The notes under the pieces are model-generated. The model did not search any database, was not told where the DNA came from, and was given only the letters and a program-made list of their open reading frames with translations. DNA of 44,742 nucleotides. Source: Methylobacterium oxalidis (GTDB lineage Bacteria; Pseudomonadota; Alphaproteobacteria; Rhizobiales; Beijerinckiaceae). Positions 22,469-30,613 of the stretch are shown piece by piece. A program made the position numbers and the translations under genes. The stretch is from the NCBI RefSeq assembly GCF_007992195.1, contig NZ_BJZU01000104.1, positions 1-44,742 of the forward strand. The letters run 5' to 3'. Each line of letters begins with the position of its first letter. The stretch's first letter is position 1.

Positions 22469-23505
22469 TGGCTCAAGCACGCACGTTCGAGGACAAGGAC
22501 GCGGTTCGGCAGCAGGTGCCGCTGCTCGTCGGCCTTTTCGGGCCCTCCGGCTCGGGCAAGACTTTCAGCGCCTTGAGGCTCGGCCAAGGCATCCAGCAGG
22601 TGGCCGGCGGCGACATCTTCGTGATCGACACGGAATCGAAGCGCGCGCTGCATTACGCCGATCGGTTCAAGTTCCGGCACGTCGAGTTCGGCGCGCCCTT
22701 CGGCTCGCTCGATTACCTCGCGGCGCTCCAGTACTGCGTCGACCGCGGCGCCCGCACGATTATCGTCGACTCGATGAGCCACGAGCACGAGGGCGTGGGC
22801 GGCTACCTGATGACCCAGGAGGCCGAGCTCGACCGGATCGCGGGACAGGACAAGGCGAAGCGCGACAAGGCCACCTACTCGGCCTGGATCGTGCCGGCGA
22901 AGCAGCGGCGGCAGTTCATCAACGGCGTCCTGCAGCTGAACGCGAACTTTATTTTCTGCTTCCGGGCGAAGGACAAGCTGAAGATCCAGGGCGGCCGCCC
23001 GACCGAGCTCGGCTACATGCCGATCGCCGGCGAGGAATTTCTCTTCGAGATGACCGTGAACGCCCTGCTGCTGCCGGGCGCGAACGGCGTGCCGACCTGG
23101 CAGACCGACATGCCGGGCGAGCGGAAGATGCTGAAGCTCCCGGAGCAGTTTCGGGACCTGCTGCTAAAGAACCGCCGGCCGCTCGACGAGGAGATCGGCC
23201 GCAACCTCGCGCAGTGGGCGCGAGGCGGCACGATCGAGGAGCAACGGAAGCCTGATCCGCAGGGCAAGCCACAGGGCGACCAGCGCCCCGCGGATCGCAA
23301 ATCCAAGCTCGAGGAGTTGCACGAAGCCGCCCGGCAGAAGGCGCGCGCTGGCAGCGACACCTTCGGCCTCTGGAGTCAGCGGCTGACGGAGGCGCAGAGC
23401 GCCGCCCTGGAGCCGATCGAGGGCGAGCTGCGCGACCTGATGAACGATGCCGACGCTCGCGATGACGACGGCTTCCCGGGCTTCAGTGGGACGGAGGCCG
23501 CCTGA
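22468..23505 (+). CDS. Sak4-like/RecA-like AAA ATPase (annealing protein)
   Basis: 345 residues. Walker A GPSGSGKT (25-32), a RecA-like FVIDTESKRALHYAD segment, Walker B RTIIVDSM (Asp101), and the polar patch ATYSAWIVPAKQRRQFINGVL. This matches the AAA_24/Sak4 type of phage ATPase that acts as an annealing or strand-exchange protein. The C-terminal 80 residues are a charged, disordered tail. Coupling to the RecE-like gene supports a phage recombination pair. Exact biochemical role is family-based inference. Confidence 0.82.
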   Translation: MAQARTFEDKDAVRQQVPLLVGLFGPSGSGKTFSALRLGQGIQQVAGGDIFVIDTESKRALHYADRFKFRHVEFGAPFGSLDYLAALQYCVDRGARTIIVDSMSHEHEGVGGYLMTQEAELDRIAGQDKAKRDKATYSAWIVPAKQRRQFINGVLQLNANFIFCFRAKDKLKIQGGRPTELGYMPIAGEEFLFEMTVNALLLPGANGVPTWQTDMPGERKMLKLPEQFRDLLLKNRRPLDEEIGRNLAQWARGGTIEEQRKPDPQGKPQGDQRPADRKSKLEELHEAARQKARAGSDTFGLWSQRLTEAQSAALEPIEGELRDLMNDADARDDDGFPGFSGTEAA

Positions 23506-23532
23506 CATGACGACGCCCCAGCACGCCGCCGC

Positions 23533-23730
23533 TCAGTCTCGCGATGATGGCTCCGCCGGAGCCTGTAGTCCCCAGACCTTGCCCATGGAGAGTGCGGCCT
23601 CGAAGCACGGCACAACCCAGATGGTCTGCCAGGCGCGGAACGCGAAGAACCACGGTGCCACCGCCCGGGCGGTGAGGTCTGCGGCCGCCCATTGCTCCGG
23701 GGTTGGAGAGCCGTCCGGCCGCTCGAGCAT
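23533..23730 (-). CDS. Minus-strand small protein inside the early operon
   Basis: 65 residues from ATG 23730 behind AAGGA. TARAVAPWFFAFRAWQTIWVVPCFEAALSMGKVWGL is a strongly aromatic, probably amphipathic or membrane-attached segment. The plus-strand reading of the same DNA is low-complexity and unconvincing. A separate unit within a plus operon is typical of a moron. Function unknown. Confidence 0.6.
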   Translation of the reverse strand: MLERPDGSPTPEQWAAADLTARAVAPWFFAFRAWQTIWVVPCFEAALSMGKVWGLQAPAEPSSRD

Positions 23731-23838
23731 CTGCGTTCCTTCTCGCATCGTTGAAAGCCGTCAGCAGATCAACCGGGAGGGCTGGCAAGGGTTCGGCGGG
23801 AATCGGGAGCCGGCCAGGCCGACGAGGGCTGCCGCGTG

Positions 23839-24453
23839 ATGCCGAGCGCCCTCCGCGAGAAGGACCTCTTCGGCGTCGCCTTCACCGACACCATTCAGCG
23901 CGCAGCGTCGCTCTCGCGCTGCGGCACCTACCGCTTCACACTGACCCGCACCTGGGGCGAGGGCGGGCGCGTCTGCTTCATCGGTCTGAATCCGTCGACG
24001 GCTGACCACCGCATCGACGATCCGACCGTGCGCCGCTGGATCCACTTCGCCCGAGTCTGGGGCTACGGCGGGTTCACGGCGGTGAACCTCTATCCCTTCC
24101 GGTCCTCGACGCCTGCCGCCTGCCGCGCTTGGTCGCGGTGGCAGGAGAACGGGCCGGACTGGTACGTCCGCGACGTCATCCAGGAGAACCTCGGCATCGT
24201 CGTGCGCGAGGCGAAGGCCGCTGCGCTGGTGGTGCCCTGCTGGGGCGCCGGCGCCTGGGGTCCCGAGTGGGTCGATCACGTCTGCGAGCAGATTCAGAGC
24301 GACGAGTCGCCCTGGCCCGACCTGCACTGCTTCGCGCAATCGAAGGACGGCTCGCCGGTCCACCCGATGGCTCGCGGCCGCAACCGCATCCCTGATCATG
24401 CCCAGCCGGTGCTCTGGCGCGCTGGATCGCCGAGCGAAGGAGCCGCCGCATGA
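23839..24453 (+). CDS. DUF1643 protein
   Basis: 204 residues. RYRFTLTRTW-type opening with CFIGLNPSTADHRIDDPTVRRWIHFARVWGYGGFTAVNLYPFRSSTP is the DUF1643 signature, and PCWGAGAWGP the second conserved block. The fold resembles uracil-DNA-glycosylase-like families by sequence pattern, but no activity is known to me. Start ATG 23839, just after the GTG alternative. Follows the recombination genes. Confidence 0.9.
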   Translation: MPSALREKDLFGVAFTDTIQRAASLSRCGTYRFTLTRTWGEGGRVCFIGLNPSTADHRIDDPTVRRWIHFARVWGYGGFTAVNLYPFRSSTPAACRAWSRWQENGPDWYVRDVIQENLGIVVREAKAAALVVPCWGAGAWGPEWVDHVCEQIQSDESPWPDLHCFAQSKDGSPVHPMARGRNRIPDHAQPVLWRAGSPSEGAAA

Positions 24454-24491
24454 CCTTCGCAAAGCACAGCGCCGGGGGCGGGGGTGATGCG

Positions 24492-25205
24492 TCACTCGTC
24501 CTCCGAAGCACTCCAGGAGAGCGAGACCGTTCGGGGGTCGTCATTGAGCCCGAACATCTCATAGCGGACTCGAAACGAAGCCCGGTCCGGGTGTGGACCA
24601 TCGGCGGGCGCTGCAGTGTACAGGGCCAGCTGGAAGGTCATTTGAGGGGCTTCCGGGGCGCTTGGGCGAGTTCCTTGCACGGTTTCTCGGAAGCGCTGCG
24701 TGTTCGCGACCGCGCCGGTTCCCAAAGGCTTCCCTCTTCCCTGATCGTCCACGCGCTCAACGCTCAAGGCCGCAGCACCGGGCTCTGTAAGGGCTATTTC
24801 TGTCACAATCAGCGGCCGGCGATTGTGATTTACCACCGCTATACGGAAGAAGAGCGCATCATCCCTTTCGGAGATAAAGATCCGATCCAGCCATATGTCG
24901 GGAGGCACGTCGCCCAAGGCTATGTCCAGTTGTTTATTAGCTACTGCGATCTGCCGCTGGACACCGAGCCATGCATAGCGGGCGGCGATCAACGCACCGA
25001 TCACACCGAGCAGCGTCTGGTACCGGTTGAACCAGAACTCCAGGCAGTTCGGCTGGAGGCTCGAGGTGATCTGGTCGGTAGTGAGGAGCGCCTTGGGCAC
25101 CGGGCACATCTGCGGCCCGATGACGGCAATCAGCCCGAAGCACGCTACGATGCCGACTCCGAACAAGGACGCGCGGCGCCAGTACTCAATCGGATCGTAG
25201 GCCAT
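24492..25205 (-). CDS. Two-helix membrane protein of unknown function
   Basis: 237 residues from ATG 25205 behind GGGGGGAG. Two helices near the N-terminus (ASLFGVGIVACFGLIAVIG and FNRYQTLLGVIGALIAARYAWLGV), then a soluble domain with a beta-rich pattern (FFRIAVVNHNRRPLIVTEIALT ... ASFRVRYEMFGL). The base composition is less GC-rich than the operon around it. It reads against its neighbours, so it is a likely moron, perhaps for superinfection exclusion. Confidence 0.75.
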   Translation of the reverse strand: MAYDPIEYWRRASLFGVGIVACFGLIAVIGPQMCPVPKALLTTDQITSSLQPNCLEFWFNRYQTLLGVIGALIAARYAWLGVQRQIAVANKQLDIALGDVPPDIWLDRIFISERDDALFFRIAVVNHNRRPLIVTEIALTEPGAAALSVERVDDQGRGKPLGTGAVANTQRFRETVQGTRPSAPEAPQMTFQLALYTAAPADGPHPDRASFRVRYEMFGLNDDPRTVSLSWSASEDE

Positions 25206-25357
25206 CGGCTCCCCCCGCGCCTTCATGGCGTGAGCGCAGCCGAACTCGCAAGCCCCACCGGCCCGAGCTGGGAGGCGCGGTCGTGACGCGCGATCCAACT
25301 CAGCCCGCCTTCGACAGGGGCACTAGGTGCGCGAACACCAATAGTGTTCAAGCGGCT

Positions 25358-25576
25358 CTAACGCCCGACGGCGACACCAAATGCGGCGGCCTCATAGAGC
25401 GGCAGATCAGCCGATATTCGCACCATGGCCTGATGGTACAAGATGGTTCCAACCATCGTGGCGAGGATCAAGGCAGTGCCGAGCAAGAATGGCGTCAATA
25501 CTGCTGCATAACGCTCAGCCGTATGGATGAGAATGCAGCCGAGTGCGAACGCAATGAGCCACGTCAGATCGAACAT
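25358..25576 (-). CDS. Small membrane protein
   Basis: 72 residues from ATG 25576. Three hydrophobic stretches (LTWLIAFALGCILIHTA, AAVLTPFLLGTALILATMVGTI and EAAAFGVAV). No recognised family. Part of the minus-strand cluster. Confidence 0.6.
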   Translation of the reverse strand: MFDLTWLIAFALGCILIHTAERYAAVLTPFLLGTALILATMVGTILYHQAMVRISADLPLYEAAAFGVAVGR

Positions 25577-25740
25577 GTCCGATCTCCGCCACTCCAAAGT
25601 CAGCCTGCTTGTACTCAAGGCCTATTCATAGAAACGAGAAGGTGGCGGCGCCTCATCCGCAGAGCAGGTCACATCAGTACGCCCTCGAACGTGACTACGA
25701 GGGCCGCCTGATGCTCTTTGCGCCCATCCAGCACCCGGCG

Positions 25741-26046
25741 TCAGACGTGCTGGCCACGCAGCTCGGCGCGTACCCGCAACGCGACGGCGCGGATCACCTC
25801 GCGACTGTTTCGGATCAGTGGAGAGACATCGCACATGAGGTAGAGCCGCTCTGCGATCTCCTCCTCGATGTCGGCAAGCATCAGGCGAGCAGCGGTTGCG
25901 CCCTCCATGCGGTAGGTGCGCGCGAGCTCGGAAAGCATCTGCTGCAGCAGCAACATCGCGAGCCGATCGACGATCAAGTCGCTCACGGCCTCGGGGTACT
26001 GTCTACCGGCTTCTGCTTCGGCTCGAGTCATGCCCGATGCGAGCAT
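25741..26046 (-). CDS. Small helical protein of unknown function
   Basis: 101 residues from ATG 26046 (a start at 26031 is also possible). Helical: AVSDLIVDRLAMLLLQQMLSELARTYRMEGATAARLMLADIEEEIAERLYLM. No domain recognised. The last of the minus-strand genes in this patch. Confidence 0.65.
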   Translation of the reverse strand: MLASGMTRAEAEAGRQYPEAVSDLIVDRLAMLLLQQMLSELARTYRMEGATAARLMLADIEEEIAERLYLMCDVSPLIRNSREVIRAVALRVRAELRGQHV

Positions 26047-26198
26047 GAGGCCGTCGCGCAGACAATCAATAATGTTGTTGCGATATGCGAAGATATACCG
26101 CGGATCAGTGCTAATTCCTGCGGTCTAATCAGTATCGACGCGTCCTGCCTGATGCCCCCGCTCCACCCCAACGCTGGTGATCGGGAGGCCACCGCGTG

Positions 26199-26879
26199 AT
26201 GGTCCACTACCACGGCACGCCCATCACGCCGCTGACCGCGCTCTACCAGCTCGCCGGCCGCTGCTTCTGCGTCTCGCACGCGCGGCCCGACGACGTCGCT
26301 CGGGTGCATCAGATCGGCCAGAGCGTCATGCTCGACAACGGCGCCTTCTCGAAGTGGAAGCGCGGCGCTGAGACGGACTGGCCCGCCTACTACGACTGGT
26401 GCGACCGCTGGCTCGACTTCCCGACCACTTGGGCGGTGATCCCCGACGTGATCGACGGCGGCTCGCAGCTGCAGGACGCCTTGATCCGCGAGTCGCCGCA
26501 CGGGCAGAAGGGCGCGCCGGTCTGGCACATGGATGAGCCGCTGCACCGCTTGCTCCGGCTCTGCCAGGAGTGGCCACGAGTCTGCATTGGCTCGACGGCC
26601 GAGTACGCGGTGGTGCTGTCCGATCCGTGGAGGCGCCGGATGAACGAGTGCTTCAACGCGCTCGCCGCCGAACACCGCCGCCTGCCGATGATCCACATGC
26701 TGCGCGGCATGCAGTGCTCCGGCCGGGAGTGGCCGTTCGCCTCCGTCGACAGCACTGACATCGCCCAGAACCACAACCGTCCGCAGAACACTGCGCGCGG
26801 CATGGCTGACCGTTGGGACGCAATGCAGACGCCGGGCCGCTGGGAGCGGCGCCCCGAGCAGATGGAGCTGGTCGCGTGA
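26199..26879 (+). CDS. TGT/DpdA-like transglycosylase candidate
   Basis: 226 residues from ATG 26199 (GGGAGG upstream). Two acidic motifs fit the tRNA-guanine transglycosylase fold: SVMLDNGAFSKWKRG (Asp46, cf. the DSGxF substrate-binding loop) and FASVDSTDIAQNH (Asp184, cf. the catalytic Asp near the end of TGT). Between them, TIM-barrel-like strands (WAVIPDVIDGG, VWHMDEPLHRLLRLC, VCIGSTAEY, PMIHMLRGM). Small phage DpdA proteins insert 7-deazaguanine bases into DNA. No preQ0 synthesis genes are visible here, so the substrate would have to come from the host. Assignment is tentative. Confidence 0.5.
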   Translation: MVHYHGTPITPLTALYQLAGRCFCVSHARPDDVARVHQIGQSVMLDNGAFSKWKRGAETDWPAYYDWCDRWLDFPTTWAVIPDVIDGGSQLQDALIRESPHGQKGAPVWHMDEPLHRLLRLCQEWPRVCIGSTAEYAVVLSDPWRRRMNECFNALAAEHRRLPMIHMLRGMQCSGREWPFASVDSTDIAQNHNRPQNTARGMADRWDAMQTPGRWERRPEQMELVA

Positions 26880-27106
26880 GGCTGCCGCAATCTGATGCCG
26901 AGCGCTTTGAGCGCTACCGCCTGCTCCGCCGCGCGGCCGCGTCGCCCAGTGTCCCGCCGCAGACCGACACCGATCGGTTCGCCCGCTACCGGGAGCTCGG
27001 CGCCGTCCGGTCCTCGAAGGCGGCTCGTCCGCACGGAGGTTCCGATGTGACTGCGGCGAGCACACCCGTAGTGCGCGCGATTTTTGAGCGGGGGAGGGGA
27101 GGGTGA
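26876..27106 (+). CDS. Small phage protein with duplicated motif
   Basis: 76 residues, GTG 26876 overlapping the previous stop. Contains two related segments: DAERFERYRLL and DTDRFARYREL. It ends at the excisionase start with overlapping codons. Function unknown. Confidence 0.55.
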   Translation: MRLPQSDAERFERYRLLRRAAASPSVPPQTDTDRFARYRELGAVRSSKAARPHGGSDVTAASTPVVRAIFERGRGG

Positions 27107-27522
27107 CCGTCCGCATCCCAGACCGGTCCGAGGTCCAGGACGACACGCCGCTGACTCTGCCCGTCGCGGCGGCCTTCTACTTCGGCGCGGCCGGTACCGT
27201 GTCCGCAAAATCCTTGCGGCGCGAGGCGCAGCGTGGTCGCCTCCGAATCTTCGAAATCGCCGGCAAGCACTTCACCACGCTCGCCGATATCAGGCGGATG
27301 ATTGACCGATGCCACGTCCAGCCAAAGGTGCCCGCCTCTACTATCGGAAGAAGGAAGACCGCTGGGTCATCCGAGACACCGGCGGCTACGAGCGCAGCAC
27401 GGGCTTCGGCTTTGGCGAGCGTCGAGAGGCTGAAGGAGCGCTGCAGGAATACCTCGCAGAGAAGCACAAACCCGACTTCGGCAAAGGTGATCCCGCTCGC
27501 GTCCTCATCACGGACGTCCTGA
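27103..27522 (+). CDS. Excisionase-like protein
   Basis: 139 residues, GTG 27103 directly behind GGGGAGGGGAGG. The N-terminal part LTLPVAAAFYFGAAGTVSAKSLRREAQRGRLRIFEIAGKHFTTLADIRRMIDRC is a winged-helix excisionase pattern I associate with Rhizobiales prophages; the C-terminus is Ser/Thr/Ala-rich. It overlaps the integrase gene for 214 bases in another frame. It would direct excision together with the integrase. Confidence 0.75.
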   Translation: MTVRIPDRSEVQDDTPLTLPVAAAFYFGAAGTVSAKSLRREAQRGRLRIFEIAGKHFTTLADIRRMIDRCHVQPKVPASTIGRRKTAGSSETPAATSAARASALASVERLKERCRNTSQRSTNPTSAKVIPLASSSRTS

Positions 27523-28505
27523 CTCTCTACGCGGACGAGCGCGCCGAGCAGACCGAGCGGCCCGATGTCGTCTGGGGGGCGCTGCCGCACCTAATCGAGT
27601 TCTTCGACGGGAAGATGGTGGCGCATGCCACCCCGAACGTGTGCCGCGCCTATGCCGCGTGGCGGATGGCTCAGCCGCAGGCGCGCTTCAAAGTGGGCCT
27701 AGGCTACCGCTTTGCGACGATCGACCAAGTGCCCCGCATCGGCTCGCAGACCGTCCGTCGCGAACTCGGCGTGCTTTCTGCCGCGTTCGGCTACGCGCAC
27801 AAGGAGCACAAGCTCCTCTACCCCGTCGTTGTGACGATGCCCGAGAAGGCGCCGCCGCGCGACCGCTGGCTCGACCGGTCCGAGGCCGCGCGCCTGCTAT
27901 GGGCCGCCCTCGGCTTCCGGAAGGTCGGGATCAGCCCGAAGACGGGCCGAGAGATGTGGCGCCGCCCCCGCGACGTCGAGGGGCGGACCTATGACAAGTC
28001 GCGCCACGTCGCGCGCTTCATCCTGGTCGGCCTCTACACCGGCACCCGGCATGAAGCGATCCTGCGCCTGAAGTGGCTGGCGACGACGGAGGGCGGCTAT
28101 ATCGACCTACGCTCCGGCATTCTCTACCGGCGCGGCCTCCGAGAGGGTGAGAGCTCGAAGCGGCGGACGCCCATCCCAATGTCGCGCCGGCTGCACGGCC
28201 ATATGCGGCGCTGGAGCAGGATCAGCACCACGCACGTCGTCGAGTTCGGGGGGCAGCCGATTGATCGTTTGCGCCGTGCTTGGACCACTGCACGCAAGGC
28301 GGCCGGCCTCGGCGAGGAGGTCACGCCGCACATCCTGCGGCACACCTTCGCCACCTGGGCGGTCATGGACGGCGTCCCGTTCAGCAAGGTCGCGATGGCG
28401 CTCGGCACCACCGAGGCGATCGTCGAGCGAGTCTACGGTCACCACGCGCCCGAGCACCTCCGCAGTGTGGTAGAGAGCGTGTCAGGCCGGCGACGGCGGA
28501 CCTAA
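27309..28505 (+). CDS. int: Tyrosine-family phage integrase
   Basis: 398 residues. Catalytic set: TGTRHEAILRLKW (Arg), HILRHTFATW (His-x-x-Arg), LGTTEAIVERVYGHH (Tyr nucleophile; the usual LGH is LGT here). The N-terminal SAM-like DNA-binding region precedes. It catalyses site-specific integration and excision. ATG 27309 is used; it sits inside the excisionase gene. It is the rightmost recognisable prophage gene; the attachment site should lie close by unless the element has been extended. Confidence 0.93.
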   Translation: MPRPAKGARLYYRKKEDRWVIRDTGGYERSTGFGFGERREAEGALQEYLAEKHKPDFGKGDPARVLITDVLTLYADERAEQTERPDVVWGALPHLIEFFDGKMVAHATPNVCRAYAAWRMAQPQARFKVGLGYRFATIDQVPRIGSQTVRRELGVLSAAFGYAHKEHKLLYPVVVTMPEKAPPRDRWLDRSEAARLLWAALGFRKVGISPKTGREMWRRPRDVEGRTYDKSRHVARFILVGLYTGTRHEAILRLKWLATTEGGYIDLRSGILYRRGLREGESSKRRTPIPMSRRLHGHMRRWSRISTTHVVEFGGQPIDRLRRAWTTARKAAGLGEEVTPHILRHTFATWAVMDGVPFSKVAMALGTTEAIVERVYGHHAPEHLRSVVESVSGRRRRT

Positions 28506-28522
28506 ACTAGGCGGAGACCAGG

Positions 28523-28999
28523 ATGCCTTTCGCGATCACTAACGCTAAGGAGTATCGCGAGAAGGTCGAGGAGGACCTCGCCGATCTGTTGGCCGCCATT
28601 AGCAATCCCAGCCGTGCGATAAACGCGGTTACATCGACCTATCATTTGCACGAATGGCTATGGGTCCACGTGCTGAATCCCATGAACCCACCTCGCGTCT
28701 ATGGAACTGTTCTCCGGAAGCGTGAGGCATTTCGAGACTGGCTCGACGCGAACTGCCCTCGCTTCCCCCTCATCACCGAACTTGCGAACGGGTCGAAGCA
28801 CGCGCTCCCCGTTCATCCAGGCGAGAAGATTAAAGGATACGGGCAGGGCCCATTTGGAATCGGCCCCTTCGGCGTTCCGTACCTCCTGATTGATCTCGGC
28901 GAACCCCTGACCGGCACAGACCGGTACCTCGTCGCCAGTGAGGTAATCCGGGAGGCGGCGGAGTTCATGATCGCGCTGGCAAAGCGTCTCGGCGCCTAG
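28523..28999 (+). CDS. Hypothetical protein after integrase
   Basis: 158 residues from ATG 28523 (GGAGACCAGG upstream). Reads AITNAKEYREKVEEDLADLLAAISNPSRAINAVTSTYHLHEWLWVHVL, then a conserved-looking GIGPFGVPYLLIDLGEPLTG. The pattern suggests a compact globular protein seen in mobile DNA; I do not recognise a family. Base composition is lower in GC than the integrase. Confidence 0.65.
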   Translation: MPFAITNAKEYREKVEEDLADLLAAISNPSRAINAVTSTYHLHEWLWVHVLNPMNPPRVYGTVLRKREAFRDWLDANCPRFPLITELANGSKHALPVHPGEKIKGYGQGPFGIGPFGVPYLLIDLGEPLTGTDRYLVASEVIREAAEFMIALAKRLGA

Positions 29000-29314
29000 T
29001 GGTCAAAATCAGACGCTTGGTACCGCGATACGAAGGGTCCGCTGCGGGCGGTTTGCGGAGATTGGCTTGCCGCCCGCAAGCGGACGTTCCGCCTTGCGCC
29101 CATTGCGGTCATCCAGCTAGCCCCGATTGCTTTTCCATAGCGGACATGGAGCGGCTCTCACTATGGGTTTTGGTCGCGTCAGGAGAGGGCGATCCGTTGA
29201 TCCACTCTCGCACGCCGCTATTAGCCTCAAGGCGGAATTTTGCCTCTTCCGCATCATGAAGGAAGCTGCAGACGGCACCGATCACCAGCGGCTTGCAGGC
29301 CGCGGCCCCTTCAG
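29000..29314. other. Intergenic stretch with inverted repeat
   Basis: About 315 bases without a convincing gene. TGCGGGCGG (29043-29051) and CCGCCCGCA (29070-29078) form a 9-bp inverted repeat; a second local palindrome follows. No T-run, so not a clear terminator. The prophage right end may lie here, but no direct repeat partner can be tested within the window. Confidence 0.4.
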
Positions 29315-30433
29315 TCACGCGGAAGGTCGGATCCGGGGCACGATCGGCGAGCGCCGCTCAGGACGTGCGGCCAAGACCATCATCATCTCACCGACATTCT
29401 CAGGCGTGATCAGGCCCACGAGCCGGCCTGTTGCATCTGCCACGCCGACTGCCGGCAGTTGCTTCTCCTGCATCAGCCGCAGCGCATCTTCCAGTAGCTG
29501 GCGGTCCCGCACCACTGGGACGTCAGAGCGCATCACCTCAAGCACTGGCGTCTCCGGGCCGCGCTCGCGCAGGGCGCGGATCATGTCGTCGCGGGTCAGC
29601 ACGCCTCGCAACTGCCCCGCACCGTCTACGACCGGAAATTCGTGCTGCGTCGTGGCGATGAGACAGCGCACGGCATCCTCGACCACGCTGCCGGGCTGTA
29701 GGCTCTCGAAGCGCGTGATCATGGCGTCGGCTGCCAGGAGGCCGCGCGATACCTGCTGCATCTGGACCGCGTGGGCCTCCGAGGCGGCGCCGAGATAGAC
29801 GAACAGGGCGATGAACATCAGCAGCGGATTGCCGCTGAGAAGGCCCCAGAGGCCGAACGCGAAGGCCAGCGCCTGACCCACTCGCGAGGCGATCTGCGTG
29901 CCTCGAGCATAGCCGAGACGGTGAGCGAGGATGGCGCGCAACACGCGACCACCATCCATCGGAAAAGCCGGGATCAGGTTGAACGCCACGAGGAAGAGGT
30001 TCACCCACAGCAGGCGCTCCAGCAGGCTCACCCCGGGGTTGGCCACCTCCGCCCCGGCATCTGAGGCCAAGCCGCCGAGAGCCAGGAAGAGCAGCAGGGC
30101 GATGGCGATGTTCACCGCAGGTCCTGCCAGCGCCACGACGAGTTCCTGAGCTGGCTTCTCCGGAACGCGCTCCAGGCGAGCGACACCGCCGATCGGCAGA
30201 AGCGTGATGTCGGGTGTCTGAATGCCGTAGCGGCGGGCCGCGAAGACATGCCCGAACTCGTGCAGGAGCACGCAGAGAAACAGGAGCACGATGTAGAGCA
30301 GGCTCTGCAAAGCGGCACCTTGACCGCCTCGGGCAAAGGCGGCCACGCCGATCCAGACGAGGAAGAGCAGGAACGTGATGTGGACGCGGATGACCGTGCC
30401 CTTCACCACGCCTACCGGGAGCGACCAGCCCAT
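29315..30433 (-). CDS. Site-2 (M50) protease with CBS domains
   Basis: 372 residues from ATG 30433. Membrane helices at the start carry the zinc site VLLHEFGHVFAARRYG (HEFGH at 58-62) and later FNLIPAFPMDGGR (Asp160). Further helices follow to about 225. The C-terminal part has two CBS repeats (LLAADAMITRFESLQPGSVVEDAVRCL and EVMRSDVPVVRDRQLLEDALRLMQEKQLPAVGV), typical of sensors for adenosine nucleotides. It would cut membrane proteins in response to energy or stress. Upstream in-frame codons are not used because they lack a ribosome site. Confidence 0.92.
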   Translation of the reverse strand: MGWSLPVGVVKGTVIRVHITFLLFLVWIGVAAFARGGQGAALQSLLYIVLLFLCVLLHEFGHVFAARRYGIQTPDITLLPIGGVARLERVPEKPAQELVVALAGPAVNIAIALLLFLALGGLASDAGAEVANPGVSLLERLLWVNLFLVAFNLIPAFPMDGGRVLRAILAHRLGYARGTQIASRVGQALAFAFGLWGLLSGNPLLMFIALFVYLGAASEAHAVQMQQVSRGLLAADAMITRFESLQPGSVVEDAVRCLIATTQHEFPVVDGAGQLRGVLTRDDMIRALRERGPETPVLEVMRSDVPVVRDRQLLEDALRLMQEKQLPAVGVADATGRLVGLITPENVGEMMMVLAARPERRSPIVPRIRPSA

Positions 30434-30613
30434 AGCTTCTCCTGCCAAGTCCCTGTCTGCTCCGAGGCGAGCCTGCCTTGGAAGCTGAGGCTCAAGTCGA
30501 CAGCATCGGATCAGGGAAGCAACCGGAACTAGTGAGTTGAGTTGCAACGCCCCTGCGTCGCAGGGCCCAACCGGAGCTGAGGGCCGCTCTTCGACCCCTC
30601 CTGCCGCGAAAAT

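Noticed and set aside
23507..23839. Plus-strand frame starting right after the Sak4-like gene
   Set aside because: Product is low-complexity Ser/Ala/Arg; the opposite strand gives a better protein with a good ribosome site.
25609..26199. Plus-strand frame of 196 codons
   Set aside because: Antisense to the 25741-26046 gene, which has better composition; a short stretch (QYALERDYEGRL) looks protein-like but is isolated.
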